Positions 15,569 through 23,622 of a DNA stretch of 29,242 bases are shown piece by piece (within the stretch, counting starts at the first letter, position 1; every line of letters starts with the position of its first letter). The notes under the pieces were generated by a model. It was not told the DNA's origin and made no database searches. It saw nothing but the letters and a program-made list of their open reading frames with translations. A program made the position numbers and the translations under genes. Source of the DNA: CAYWHE01 sp964458125 (lineage in GTDB: Bacteria > Bacteroidota > Bacteroidia > AKYH767-A > OLB10). Location of the stretch: positions 1 to 29,242 of the forward strand of contig CAYWHE010000023.1 in the NCBI GenBank assembly GCA_964458125.1, read 5' to 3'.

Positions 15569-17110
15569 ATGGCATACTCTGAAGAACATTTTAAGAACAT
15601 CATTTCCCATTCCAAGGAATACGGATTTATCTTTCAGTCGAGTGAAATTTATGACGGGCTCAGTGCGGTTTATGATTACGGGCAGCACGGCACGGAGCTG
15701 AAACGTAATTTAAGGGAGTTCTGGTGGAAAGCCATGGTGCAGTTTCATGAAAATATTGTCGGCATTGATGCGGCCATTTTTATGCATCCCACCACCTGGA
15801 AAGCCTCCGGGCATGTGGATGCCTTTAACGATCCCCTGATCGACAATAAGGATTCCAAAAAAAGATACCGGGCCGACGTGCTGATTGAGGACCATATCGG
15901 CAAAATCGAATCAAAAATCGAAAAGGAAATTTCCAAAGCAAGGGAACGTTTCAGTAATGCCTTCCGCGAAGATGAGTTCAGGAGTACCAATGCACGAGTG
16001 CTCGAAAACCAGAAGAAAATTGATGAAATTAACCTGCGTTTTAAAAACGCCCTGGAACAAAATAACCTGGAAGAAGTCCGGCAGCTGATTCTTGATCTGG
16101 AAATTGTATGTCCGGTCAGCGGTACCCGCAACTGGACGGAAGTGAGGCAATTCAACCTCATGTTCTCCACGCAGGTGGGCAGTGTGAGTGAAGACTCGAA
16201 CACCATCTACCTGCGCCCGGAAACGGCACAGGGCATTTTTGTCAACTTTTTAAATGTGCAGAAAACCGGGAGGATGAAAATACCCTTTGGCATTGCCCAA
16301 ACCGGCAAGGCTTTCCGGAATGAAATCGTGGCCCGGCAGTTTATTTTCAGGATGCGGGAATTTGAGCAAATGGAAATGCAGTTTTTCGTGAAACCGGGTA
16401 CGGAGATGGAATATTATGAATACTGGAAGGAAACCCGGATGAAATGGCACCGGTCACTGGGATTCCCGGCATCGAAGTACCGCTTCCACGATCATATCAA
16501 ACTGGCCCATTATGCCAATGCGGCCTGCGATATTGAATTTGAATTTCCTTTCGGCTTTAAGGAAATCGAAGGGATACACTCCCGCACCGACTTCGACCTG
16601 AAAGCCCATGAGGTTTATTCCGGAAAAAAACTGCAGTATTTCGACAACGACCTGAACCAGCCTTATGTTCCCTACGTGGTGGAAACCTCCATTGGGCTCG
16701 ACCGGCTTTTCCTGGCTGTGCTGTCGCATGCCTATGAAGAGGAAAAACTGGAGGATGGCAGCAGCAGGGTTGTACTCCGGATCCCGGCTTTCCTGGCGCC
16801 TGTCAAAGCGGCTATTCTGCCCCTGGTGAAAAAAGATGGCCTGCCCGAAAAAGCAAGGGAAATTATGGAGTTGCTGAAGACCGACCACATGTGCTTTTAC
16901 GAAGAAAAGGATGCCATCGGAAAACGTTACCGGAGGCAGGATGCCATCGGCACTCCCTTTTGCATCACCGTTGATCACCAAACGTTGACCGACAGCACCG
17001 TGACCCTCCGCTTCCGGGACAGCATGCTGCAGGAGCGTGTTCCAATCCAGAACCTCCCGGCTCTTGTTGAGGAGAAGGTGGGGATGAAAAAGGCACTTTT
17101 TATTTCATGA
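15569..17110 (+). CDS. glyS: Glycyl-tRNA synthetase, dimeric (alpha2) type
   Basis: Class II synthetase that charges tRNA-Gly; the single-chain dimeric type, not the GlyQ/GlyS heterotetramer. The N-terminus has SSEIYDGLSAVYDYGQHG (motif 1 area). Then come GTRNWTEVRQFNLMF, YLRPETAQGIFVNF, motif 2 (FRNEIVARQFIFRMREFEQM), motif 3 (VETSIGLDRLFLAVL) and a C-terminal anticodon-binding domain (LAPVKAAILPL, CFYEEKDAIGKRYRRQDAIG, TPFCITVD). The 513 residues are full length. It is transcribed alone, with 149 bases upstream. A 6-bp GC stem follows at 17121-17140. Confidence 0.96.
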   Translation: MAYSEEHFKNIISHSKEYGFIFQSSEIYDGLSAVYDYGQHGTELKRNLREFWWKAMVQFHENIVGIDAAIFMHPTTWKASGHVDAFNDPLIDNKDSKKRYRADVLIEDHIGKIESKIEKEISKARERFSNAFREDEFRSTNARVLENQKKIDEINLRFKNALEQNNLEEVRQLILDLEIVCPVSGTRNWTEVRQFNLMFSTQVGSVSEDSNTIYLRPETAQGIFVNFLNVQKTGRMKIPFGIAQTGKAFRNEIVARQFIFRMREFEQMEMQFFVKPGTEMEYYEYWKETRMKWHRSLGFPASKYRFHDHIKLAHYANAACDIEFEFPFGFKEIEGIHSRTDFDLKAHEVYSGKKLQYFDNDLNQPYVPYVVETSIGLDRLFLAVLSHAYEEEKLEDGSSRVVLRIPAFLAPVKAAILPLVKKDGLPEKAREIMELLKTDHMCFYEEKDAIGKRYRRQDAIGTPFCITVDHQTLTDSTVTLRFRDSMLQERVPIQNLPALVEEKVGMKKALFIS

Positions 17111-17120
17111 GGACTTCATT

Positions 17121-17150
17121 ACCCGGCTAAAATTCCGGGTGAGGATTTTA
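17121..17150 (+). terminator. Possible terminator after glyS
   Basis: ACCCGG (17121-17126) pairs with CCGGGT (17135-17140) around an 8-base loop, 10 bases past the glyS stop. It is followed by GAGGATTTTA, which has only four T, so termination strength is uncertain. Confidence 0.4.
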
Positions 17151-17357
17151 CCTCAAATCCAATATGATCCCTTAGGGAAGCCAGTTCCAGGAACAGGGCC
17201 TGATGGCTGTCCTGGATAAGCTGACCTGAATAATTTATTTATCTTATTATATATCAATATGTTGACGAATTATAATCAATTCGTTTTCATTTCCTCCATA
17301 TCAAAACCAGGGTAGAGAAAATTTCAACAAACGCAGGGTAAATGCCCGCCGGATTTT

Positions 17358-17388
17358 TTTGATTCACCATTTAAATTTCGTTACTTTG
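17358..17388 (+). promoter_or_regulatory. Bacteroidota-type promoter of prs-rplY-pth
   Basis: TTTG (17358-17361), a 19-base spacer and TTACTTTG (17381-17388) fit the -33/-7 consensus with one mismatch. The prs start codon follows 28 bases later. Confidence 0.5.
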
Positions 17389-17416
17389 CGTCCCCTTTAA
17401 AAAAGGCCCGAAAAAT

Positions 17417-18355
17417 ATGGATTCTCAGGTTAAAATATTCTCCGGTACGGCTTCACGGTATCTCGCTGAACAGATCAGCGAATGTTATGGAAGTCCACTG
17501 GGAGAGGTCACCGTTTCGCGCTTCAGCGACGGTGAGTTTTCGCCCAGCTTCGATGAATCCGTGAGGGGTTGCGATGTATTTATCATCCAGTCCAGCTTTG
17601 CCCCGACCGACAACCTGTTTGAATTGCTCCTGCTGATTGATGCGGCCAAAAGGGCTTCGGCCCATTATATTACGGCCGTCATCCCCTACTTCGGCTTTGC
17701 CCGCTCCGACCGGAAAGACAAACCCAGGGTGGCCATTGCGAGCAAACTGGTGGCCAATCTGTTAAGTGCGGCCGGCGTGACGCGTGTGATGACGATGGAT
17801 TTGCATGCGCCTCAGATCCAGGGATTTTTTGATGTGCCGGTTGACCACCTTGACCCGTCCACCATCTTCGTTCCATACATTCAAAGCCTTCAATTACCCG
17901 ACCTGGTGATTGCCGCTCCGGACATGGGCGGGGTTCACCGGGCCAGGACCTATGCCAAATATTTCAATGCCGAAATGGCCATCTGCGACAAGCAGCGCAA
18001 ACGCGCCAATGAAGTGGAGAGCATGCAGGTCATCGGGGAAGTGGAAGGCAAAAACATTGTACTGGTGGATGACATCATTGATACGGCCGGCACCATCACC
18101 ATGGCCGCCTCCCTGCTCATGGAACGGGGCGCCCTCAGTGTCAGGGCCTTTTGTACCCATCCGGTATTGTCCGGGCAGGCTTATGACAGGATTGAAAACA
18201 GTCCCATCCGGGAATTGATCGTCTGCGATTCCGTGCCCATTAAAAGCAATAAAACAGGCAAAATCAAGGTGCTTTCCACGGCCGAATTATTTGCCAAAGC
18301 CATCCGGAAGGTGTATGCATACGAATCCATCAGCCCGCTTTTTATCAAGCCCTGA
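17417..18355 (+). CDS. prs: Ribose-phosphate pyrophosphokinase (PRPP synthetase)
   Basis: Makes 5-phosphoribosyl-1-pyrophosphate from ribose 5-phosphate and ATP for purine, pyrimidine, histidine, tryptophan and NAD synthesis. Visible motifs are FSDGEFSPSFDESVRG near residue 38, the ATP loop PYFGFARSDRKDKPR near 95, MDLHAPQIQGFF with the metal-binding His near 130, and the PRPP loop VLVDDIIDTAGTI near 215. The 312 residues match the family. It heads the prs-rplY-pth cluster, an order seen in many bacteria. rplY starts 40 bases after its stop. Confidence 0.97.
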   Translation: MDSQVKIFSGTASRYLAEQISECYGSPLGEVTVSRFSDGEFSPSFDESVRGCDVFIIQSSFAPTDNLFELLLLIDAAKRASAHYITAVIPYFGFARSDRKDKPRVAIASKLVANLLSAAGVTRVMTMDLHAPQIQGFFDVPVDHLDPSTIFVPYIQSLQLPDLVIAAPDMGGVHRARTYAKYFNAEMAICDKQRKRANEVESMQVIGEVEGKNIVLVDDIIDTAGTITMAASLLMERGALSVRAFCTHPVLSGQAYDRIENSPIRELIVCDSVPIKSNKTGKIKVLSTAELFAKAIRKVYAYESISPLFIKP

Positions 18356-18395
18356 TTCCTTAAAACCTTAATTCAACCTTATAAAAACAATTACA

Positions 18396-19052
18396 ATGAA
18401 ATCATTAACGATTGCCGGGACCAAAAGAATGGATATGAGCAAGAGCGGCATAAAGAAATTACGCAGCCAGGGAAATGTGCCCTGTGTAATTTACGGAGGA
18501 AAGGAAAATGTCCATTTTTCGGCTCCGGTTTTAAATTTCAGGAAACTGGTTTACACGCCTGAAGTGCATACCGTAAACCTGCAGGTTGACGGACAGGAAT
18601 ACAACGCCATAATGCGTGAGATTCAGTTTCACCCTGTTAACGACAGCATCCTGCACATTGATTTTATTGAGTTCAGCAAGGACTCTCCGGTTACCATTGA
18701 GGTACCCGTGCATATTTTCGGTAATGCCGAAGGCGTCAAACAGGGCGGCCGCCTGATCACGAAACTACGGAAGGTAAAGATCCAGGCTTTGCCTGCCAAT
18801 CTGCCCGACCGCATTGATATCAACGTGGATCACCTGTTGATCGGCAGTTCCATCCGCATCAGCGACCTGAAACAGGAAGGCGTCACCTTCCTCGACTCTC
18901 CGAACAATATCGTAGTTGGTGTCCGCACCACGCGCCAGGTGGTTGAAGAAACACCGGTCGCAGCTGCCGCTGCACCTGCTGCCGGCGCTGCTGCTCCTGC
19001 CGCCGCCGCCGCTGCTCCCGCCGCCGCCAAGGCCCCGGCCGCCAAAAAATAA
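18396..19052 (+). CDS. rplY: Ribosomal protein bL25 (Ctc/TL5 type, two-domain)
   Basis: Binds 5S rRNA in the large subunit. The N-terminal L25 domain (about 1-95: GIKKLRSQGNVPCVIYGG, INFHPV-like IQFHPVNDSILHIDF) is followed by the Ctc C-terminal beta domain (about 100-190: VPVHIFGNAEGVKQGG, LPDRIDINVDHLLIGSSIRI). It ends in a 30-residue tail of almost only Ala and Pro closing with KK, encoded by a GC-rich low-complexity stretch. Such tails are frequent and length-variable in Bacteroidota L25. It lies between prs and pth. Confidence 0.95.
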   Translation: MKSLTIAGTKRMDMSKSGIKKLRSQGNVPCVIYGGKENVHFSAPVLNFRKLVYTPEVHTVNLQVDGQEYNAIMREIQFHPVNDSILHIDFIEFSKDSPVTIEVPVHIFGNAEGVKQGGRLITKLRKVKIQALPANLPDRIDINVDHLLIGSSIRISDLKQEGVTFLDSPNNIVVGVRTTRQVVEETPVAAAAAPAAGAAAPAAAAAAPAAAKAPAAKK

Positions 19053-19062
19053 TTGAAGTACC

Positions 19063-19626
19063 TTGAAATACCTGGTAGCCGGTCTGGGCAATGTGGGAGA
19101 TGAGTATGTATCCACAAGGCACAATATCGGTTTCAACATTGCAGATGCTCTTGCCCGCTCGGCAGGAGCATTTTTTGTGAACGACAGGCTTGCCTTCCGG
19201 ACCGAAATAAAACATAAGGGCCGGACCATCATCCTGATCAAACCCACCACCTATATGAACCTCAGCGGAAGGGCCGTAAATTACTGGATGCAGCAGGAAA
19301 AAATCAGTCTTGAAAACCTGCTCATCGTCACCGATGATATCGCCCTGCCCTTTGGCATCATCCGGTTGCGGGCAAAAGGCAACCCGGGCGGTCACAACGG
19401 TTTGAAAAACATCAGTGAAACCCTTCAAACCGAACAATTTGCCAGGGCCCGTTTCGGAATCGGAAATAATTTCGGCAGGGGAAAACAAATCGATTACGTA
19501 CTTGGTGGCTGGAGTGAAGAAGAACAAAACCTGCTGCCAGAACGCATTGCCGTAGCGGTGGATTTAATTAAAAGTTTTGCCGCTGCAGGCATTACCCAGA
19601 CCATGAACAATTTTAACAATAAATAA
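19063..19626 (+). CDS. pth: Peptidyl-tRNA hydrolase
   Basis: Recycles tRNA from prematurely released peptidyl-tRNA. The family motifs are LVAGLGNVGDEY, TRHNIGFNIAD with the catalytic His at residue 20, KPTTYMNLSG near residue 65 with the conserved Asn, and GNPGGHNGLKNI near 110. The 187 residues are full length. The start codon is TTG at 19063, because the family's invariant LxxGLGN begins three residues later and no ATG is available at a suitable position. It follows the rplY stop by 10 bases and is presumably co-translated with it. Confidence 0.96.
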   Translation: MKYLVAGLGNVGDEYVSTRHNIGFNIADALARSAGAFFVNDRLAFRTEIKHKGRTIILIKPTTYMNLSGRAVNYWMQQEKISLENLLIVTDDIALPFGIIRLRAKGNPGGHNGLKNISETLQTEQFARARFGIGNNFGRGKQIDYVLGGWSEEEQNLLPERIAVAVDLIKSFAAAGITQTMNNFNNK

Positions 19627-19669
19627 CCTGCCCTTCAGAGGGCCTGACCTATCCACAAAAACCATTTCC

Positions 19670-20446
19670 ATGAAATCAACCTTATGCGCATTCCTGATCC
19701 TGCTTGGTATAGCAGGTTCCCTACCGGCACAAACCACGATTTTAATCTCCAACGGCTTTGATAACTACAACGGACTTCCCGCAACGGTGGCCCCGGGCTG
19801 GTATTATTCTTATAACGATACCGCTTCCGTGACGAAATCCTTTTACAATACCAGCGGGTATTTCGGCCTGACCAGCCCGGCCTATAAATTCGGATTTGAT
19901 TCGGTAACCGTCATCTCACCCGCGTTCAGCAATGCCGACAGCCTTGCCTTCTGGATGAAAGGAAACGGCACGGTGAAGGATTCCAATACCTTTGAAGTTT
20001 ATACCTCGCCTGACAGCCTGGTATGGAACCTGCTGGTCAGCATGGACTCCATCTCCCCTACGGCGGCCAACCTTTCCCTGCCCATTCCCGCCACCGCAAC
20101 CCACGTCAAATTCTTTTTCAGAAAGTTTGTTCAAGGCTATAATGTCGGATTGGATGACATTTTCATACTCCGGAACGGAGTAGGTATTACAGAAAATATT
20201 CAAACGGAAGATATCACCGTTTATCCCTCACCCACGCATGGTGAAATCACCGTTTCCATGCAGGATGCAGCCAGGGCCGAGGTGATGCTGTACGATATGC
20301 TGGGTAACCGGGTTACCGGTATTACTCCGTATGCAGGCAACCATCAGAAAATTATGTTAAACCTGGGCGGGCAACATCCCGGATTTTATTTCCTGCGTAT
20401 CAAAACCGGAAATGGAATTTATACCCGCAGGATTACGCTTGAATAA
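19670..20446 (+). CDS. Small T9SS-exported jelly-roll protein
   Basis: A 258-residue secreted protein. The signal peptide covers residues 1-20 (cleavage after SLPAQ or nearby). A MAM/galactose-binding-like beta-sandwich follows (about 22-165: ISNGFDNYNGLPA, SPAFSNADSLAFWMKGNG, VGLDDIFILRNG). The T9SS type A sorting domain occupies the last 80 residues (ITVYPSPTHGEITV, LYDMLGNRV, GFYFLRIKTG). It is not related to the lectin-like module of the left-hand array. It starts 43 bases after pth and ends just before a good terminator, so it is probably the distal gene of the prs-rplY-pth transcript or has a promoter I cannot see. Its ligand is unknown. Confidence 0.85.
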   Translation: MKSTLCAFLILLGIAGSLPAQTTILISNGFDNYNGLPATVAPGWYYSYNDTASVTKSFYNTSGYFGLTSPAYKFGFDSVTVISPAFSNADSLAFWMKGNGTVKDSNTFEVYTSPDSLVWNLLVSMDSISPTAANLSLPIPATATHVKFFFRKFVQGYNVGLDDIFILRNGVGITENIQTEDITVYPSPTHGEITVSMQDAARAEVMLYDMLGNRVTGITPYAGNHQKIMLNLGGQHPGFYFLRIKTGNGIYTRRITLE

Positions 20447-20470
20447 GGTTCAATGCCTGTTCCCTTTCAC

Positions 20471-20500
20471 AAGCCGGTTAGATGCCGGCTTTTTATTTTT
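20471..20500 (+). terminator. Intrinsic terminator after the 258-residue T9SS gene
   Basis: AAGCCGG (20471-20477) pairs with CCGGCTT (20485-20491) around a 7-base loop and is followed by TTTTATTTTT. It separates the plus-strand cluster from the converging minus-strand operon that ends at 20513. Confidence 0.85.
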
Positions 20501-20512
20501 CAGCAGGTGACA

Positions 20513-21190
20513 TCAAAAGGAAAAATTATAGGAAAGGCAACTAACAAAATCAGATGCCGGGTTCCTGACATGAAATTCATGCTGTATCAGGTAACCGGCC
20601 TCGACGGCATGTCGCTTGTTAAAACGGTATTCGATACCACCGGTGTAGCGGACATTATCAAATTCATTTCCTTCACGGTTGCTGAGCTGGTAAAACAATT
20701 CAACACCTGCGTAAGGGATGATTTTCCTGGTCAGTTCAACTTTCAGGCTCAGTTTGCTGCGGAGGTACCATTCGGGTATGCGTCCGGTCTCGCTTGAATA
20801 AAAATCCTTCACTTGCGACTGAATCCGTTCACGCAGGCTGACACTCCAGCGACCTGTCTTGTATTTACCCGACACATCGGCATAAAACCGGTGACGGGTG
20901 CTGTAGGATGCATCCAGGTTCCGCTTTTGGATGAAACGGTAAAAGAATCCGGCAGAAAAAAATTTATTCCATTTATGCATCAGACCCAGATCGGAAAACA
21001 GGGTACCTGCCTGGGATATATTTTCCGTCATGCGGCATTCTTCGGAAAATAACACGGTGGTGCGGGAAGCGATTTTCTTTTCCAGGTTTACCGATAACCA
21101 TAACCCGGCATCCCGGTATTGTCCGTAACAGGGCCTGGTCGTGACGAATACAAGGACAAGGAAAAAGGCAGTCCGGATTTTCCAAGGCAT
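20513..21190 (-). CDS. DUF2490 family outer-membrane beta-barrel protein
   Basis: A 225-residue protein with a signal peptide (residues 1-24, CYGQ) and alternating amphipathic strands to the end, finishing in the aromatic SYNFSF typical of outer-membrane barrels. Motifs such as LWLSVNLEKKI, WSVSLRERIQ, YLRSKLSLKV, IIPYAGVELFYQL and YTGGIEYRFNKRHAVEAGY match DUF2490. Function is not known for the family; a small channel or porin-like role is an inference from fold. It is the last gene of the minus-strand operon, 3 bases after DUF4956, and converges on the terminator at 20471-20500. Confidence 0.82.
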   Translation of the reverse strand: MPWKIRTAFFLVLVFVTTRPCYGQYRDAGLWLSVNLEKKIASRTTVLFSEECRMTENISQAGTLFSDLGLMHKWNKFFSAGFFYRFIQKRNLDASYSTRHRFYADVSGKYKTGRWSVSLRERIQSQVKDFYSSETGRIPEWYLRSKLSLKVELTRKIIPYAGVELFYQLSNREGNEFDNVRYTGGIEYRFNKRHAVEAGYLIQHEFHVRNPASDFVSCLSYNFSF

Positions 21191-21193
21191 GTT

Positions 21194-21775
21194 TTATTCG
21201 TAATAATATATTTTAATCACGGCAGTGTCCCGTAAAAAATCAACTTTTGACACCGTTATTTTATGAATATTCAAACCGGTACGCTTTTTCAGATCATCCA
21301 TCAGGATGGATTGATTCTCCGGCCTGATGTTATCGATATTTTCATACTGGATAAACTGAACCAGTTCATTTTTCAGCAGCAGGTTACCGTCCAGGGCGAA
21401 AATAAATCCGATCACGATCAGGTTAATGATGATGATTTCAAAGTACGTACCCTTGCTGACCGATGTGATGAGTCCGAGGGCAATAACGATAAAAAGATAG
21501 GTCATGTCCTTGGTGGAAATATTCTCCGTCCTGTACCTCAACAGGGAAAAGACGGCAAACAATCCAAATGCCGCTCCCATGGAAATATCCACTTTGTTCA
21601 ACAGGTAGGTCAGGATAAAGATGATGATGTTGAACATGAAAAAAGTAAAGAAGAAATCTTTTTTCTTGTAAATCGGGAAATAAACGAGCCGGATGAGGAC
21701 GATCATGGAAACCACATCAATGAGCAGCCGGAGAAAAAATTTATCATTCAGTTTGTCAAACAGTTCAATATCCAT
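21194..21775 (-). CDS. DUF4956 integral membrane protein
   Basis: A 193-residue inner-membrane protein with about four hydrophobic segments (about 14-33, 40-60, 65-80, 90-125) and a soluble C-terminal domain of about 60 residues. The family signature is SMGAAFGLFAVFSLLRYRT, followed by DMTYLFIVIALGLI. DUF4956 genes recurrently neighbour VTC-domain genes, as here with a 1-base gap. In yeast the VTC polymerase domain works with a membrane subunit that passes the chain across. A comparable partner role for DUF4956 is an inference, not shown. Confidence 0.88.
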   Translation of the reverse strand: MDIELFDKLNDKFFLRLLIDVVSMIVLIRLVYFPIYKKKDFFFTFFMFNIIIFILTYLLNKVDISMGAAFGLFAVFSLLRYRTENISTKDMTYLFIVIALGLITSVSKGTYFEIIIINLIVIGFIFALDGNLLLKNELVQFIQYENIDNIRPENQSILMDDLKKRTGLNIHKITVSKVDFLRDTAVIKIYYYE

Positions 21776-21776
21776 T

Positions 21777-22604
21777 TTAATCGAGGGGTTGTTTCAGCAG
21801 TTTTTGAACTGCCAGCAGTTTCGTTTTAAAATTATTGATTTTAAGATTTTCCTCCAGCAGGGCCATGCCGAGGCAATATTTACTGATGGAGCCGGGTCGT
21901 ATGCCGCGGCTCTTCAGGATTCGCAGAAAGGGTGAACGGGTGGAGGCCCGACCCTGTTTCAGTTCAGCAATTACCAGGTGGTGCAGGGATTTTTCCGTTC
22001 GCGGATTTTTATACCCGAGACTCACATCCAGCGTCACACGTTCATTTTTTTCATGACTGACGAAGGTGATGCGGGAATAGTTGACCCAAAGGGACGGATG
22101 AAACAGTCCCGGCGAAAGGGGTGTGACGGCATTCAACAACGCTGCGGCATCTCCCTGTATGTCCATGGCAATACCCGGAACTTTCACTCTTTCCTTAACG
22201 GTCCGGTTTTTATTGTTTTTATACTTCACTTCAAAGAAGCTGATGCCCGAACTCAGGTAGGACCGGTACCGGATTTTAAACCGGTTCATTTTCCGGTTAT
22301 GATGAAGCAGGTAGAGCATTCTCCGCTCATCATCAAAATAAAGGGTACGGTAGGGATTGATCCGGAAGCGGTTGATTTCAAAAACCCGGTAATGCGGCTT
22401 CATTTCATGCAGAATGGCAGGCAGCTTGTCGATATGAAAATAAAACTTGGTATCCATCCTGTCCTGCAGCCCGGCGGCATCCAGTTCACCCAGGCTGATG
22501 CTGCCAAATTCATTCAGCATGGCTTCCAGGCTCTTCAACACCTCCTCATGACGGGGATCCTGTAATGAAAGTTCCGGATCCCCAAACTCCTCCAGTGTGG
22601 TCAT
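21777..22604 (-). CDS. VTC-domain polyphosphate polymerase-like protein
   Basis: A 275-residue cytoplasmic protein (no signal peptide, no membrane segment) with the triphosphate-tunnel fold of the yeast Vtc4 polymerase domain. The basic and acidic residues that line such tunnels are visible: RMDTKF (49-54), TLYFDD (87-92), RFKIRYRSY (108-116) and FEVKYKNNKNRTVKER (124-139). A C-terminal region carries VTLDVSLGYKN and VIAELKQGR. The expected activity is polyphosphate synthesis from ATP, or another triphosphate reaction of the superfamily. It starts 6 bases after the exported repeat protein and ends 1 base before DUF4956. Enzyme activity is inferred from family membership. Confidence 0.88.
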   Translation of the reverse strand: MTTLEEFGDPELSLQDPRHEEVLKSLEAMLNEFGSISLGELDAAGLQDRMDTKFYFHIDKLPAILHEMKPHYRVFEINRFRINPYRTLYFDDERRMLYLLHHNRKMNRFKIRYRSYLSSGISFFEVKYKNNKNRTVKERVKVPGIAMDIQGDAAALLNAVTPLSPGLFHPSLWVNYSRITFVSHEKNERVTLDVSLGYKNPRTEKSLHHLVIAELKQGRASTRSPFLRILKSRGIRPGSISKYCLGMALLEENLKINNFKTKLLAVQKLLKQPLD

Positions 22605-22610
22605 AACCGT

Positions 22611-23177
22611 TCAGTATTCATACACGTAATTTTTTACGTGGATCAGCTTTCCCGAAGCATCGTAGGTACTTTTCCTGATTTTCATTCCCCTTTTATCATA
22701 GATGAACAGCTCTTTTTTCCGGGTGTTTCCGTTCCCGTCGGTCAGTACCTCAGCACTTTTTTCCCCGTTGGCATTATAGGTAAAGAGGGTCTTCTCCACC
22801 AGTTTTCCTTTGCCGTCATACACCGCCTCTTCCAGCCTGTCGTTTTCCAGGTTGTATTTGATTTTTACCTGCTTCGTCAGCTCATCTTCCTTATTATAAA
22901 AATCTTCCGTCGTGATATCCCTGTTTTTATTGTAGGTCCGGATCACCTTGTTCTTAAACGATCCGTCTTCGGTATAGGAAATTTCTTCCGTCACATTACC
23001 TTCCTTGTCAAACCTCATCCGGGACTCGTTCACGTCCGTCATTTTGCCATTTACTTCGCGGGTGGTGGTGACCCTGATGGACTTTACGTTATTTTTTTTA
23101 ATATCCTTCCTGCTTTGGGCCAGGACAGGAGGACAAAAAAACAACAGGAATAAACCAATAAAAATTATTGTTCTCAT
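22611..23177 (-). CDS. Exported protein with YD/RHS-like short repeats
   Basis: I do not recognise a characterised family. The 188 residues start with a clear signal peptide (1-20, VLAQ). Then come five to six units of about 24 residues of the pattern (F/Y)-Y-(N/D)-x-x-G-x-x-x-E-x-x-x-Y-(D/E)-G-x-x-K, for example FTYNANGEKSAEVLTDGNG and FIYDKRGMKIRKSTYDASG. These resemble RHS/YD or MORN-like repeats and should form a small beta-solenoid in the periplasm. It is rich in Lys, Glu and Asp. It sits 1 base after the small lipoprotein and 6 bases before the VTC gene, so translation is probably coupled. Binding of a phosphate polymer or envelope glycan is possible but unsupported. Confidence 0.8.
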   Translation of the reverse strand: MRTIIFIGLFLLFFCPPVLAQSRKDIKKNNVKSIRVTTTREVNGKMTDVNESRMRFDKEGNVTEEISYTEDGSFKNKVIRTYNKNRDITTEDFYNKEDELTKQVKIKYNLENDRLEEAVYDGKGKLVEKTLFTYNANGEKSAEVLTDGNGNTRKKELFIYDKRGMKIRKSTYDASGKLIHVKNYVYEY

Positions 23178-23178
23178 G

Positions 23179-23595
23179 TTAATTTTTAACCATCACCAGA
23201 TCCGGAACGTCAACGGTGGATTTATTGCTGTTTATGTCAACTGTTTTGCTGACGATTATTTTACCGGATGGTGAAAGCCCGGTGGAATCGTCTGAATAAA
23301 CAAATACCTTATACGTTCCCTTCCGCAGGTATTGGAATTCATAAGAACCGTCGAAGCTGGTTTTATAATTATCATCATAGGTATTATCGTCCCCGTAAAT
23401 GATGTAAACGTCTTCTTCGGCTTTGTAATAGGTGGTATCCAGCTGAGGATAATTCCCGTTGTAATCATACACCAGCACTTTGCCCCGAATGGCGGACGTG
23501 CCCCCTTCACCCGGTCCCTTTTTGCAGGCGGTGAAGGCGATCAACAACACGGACGGCAGCCCGAATAAAGTAAATTTCATTTTGATGAATGACAT
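23179..23595 (-). CDS. Small lipoprotein with carboxypeptidase-regulatory-like fold
   Basis: A 138-residue lipoprotein. The lipobox is FTAC with the acylated Cys at residue 24 from the first Met, or residue 19 if translation begins at the second Met (23580), which gives the more usual MKFTLFGLP n-region. The mature part, IRGKVLVYDYNG to TYKVFVYSDDSTGLSPSG, looks like a single CarboxypepD_reg/prealbumin-like beta-sandwich with an acidic insert (YGDDNTYDDN). It begins 27 bases after the SBBP-repeat gene and ends 1 base before the repeat protein. A structural or ligand-binding role in the operon is inferred. Confidence 0.8.
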   Translation of the reverse strand: MSFIKMKFTLFGLPSVLLIAFTACKKGPGEGGTSAIRGKVLVYDYNGNYPQLDTTYYKAEEDVYIIYGDDNTYDDNYKTSFDGSYEFQYLRKGTYKVFVYSDDSTGLSPSGKIIVSKTVDINSNKSTVDVPDLVMVKN

Positions 23596-23622
23596 CCGTC
23601 TGATGATTAAATATAATTTTAT

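Larger units (their letters stand above)
17111..17416. other. Intergenic region between glyS and prs
   Basis: It contains the weak glyS stem and a bulged hairpin with CCAGG/CCTGG arms (17187-17215). It also contains a 7-bp inverted repeat ACGAATT/AATTCGT (17265-17284) followed by a T-rich stretch, and the prs promoter at 17358-17388. No gene is visible. Confidence 0.45.

Noticed and set aside
21263..22565. Plus-strand open frames opposite the DUF4956 and VTC genes
   Set aside because: Shadow frames of genes with recognisable domains and tight operon spacing.
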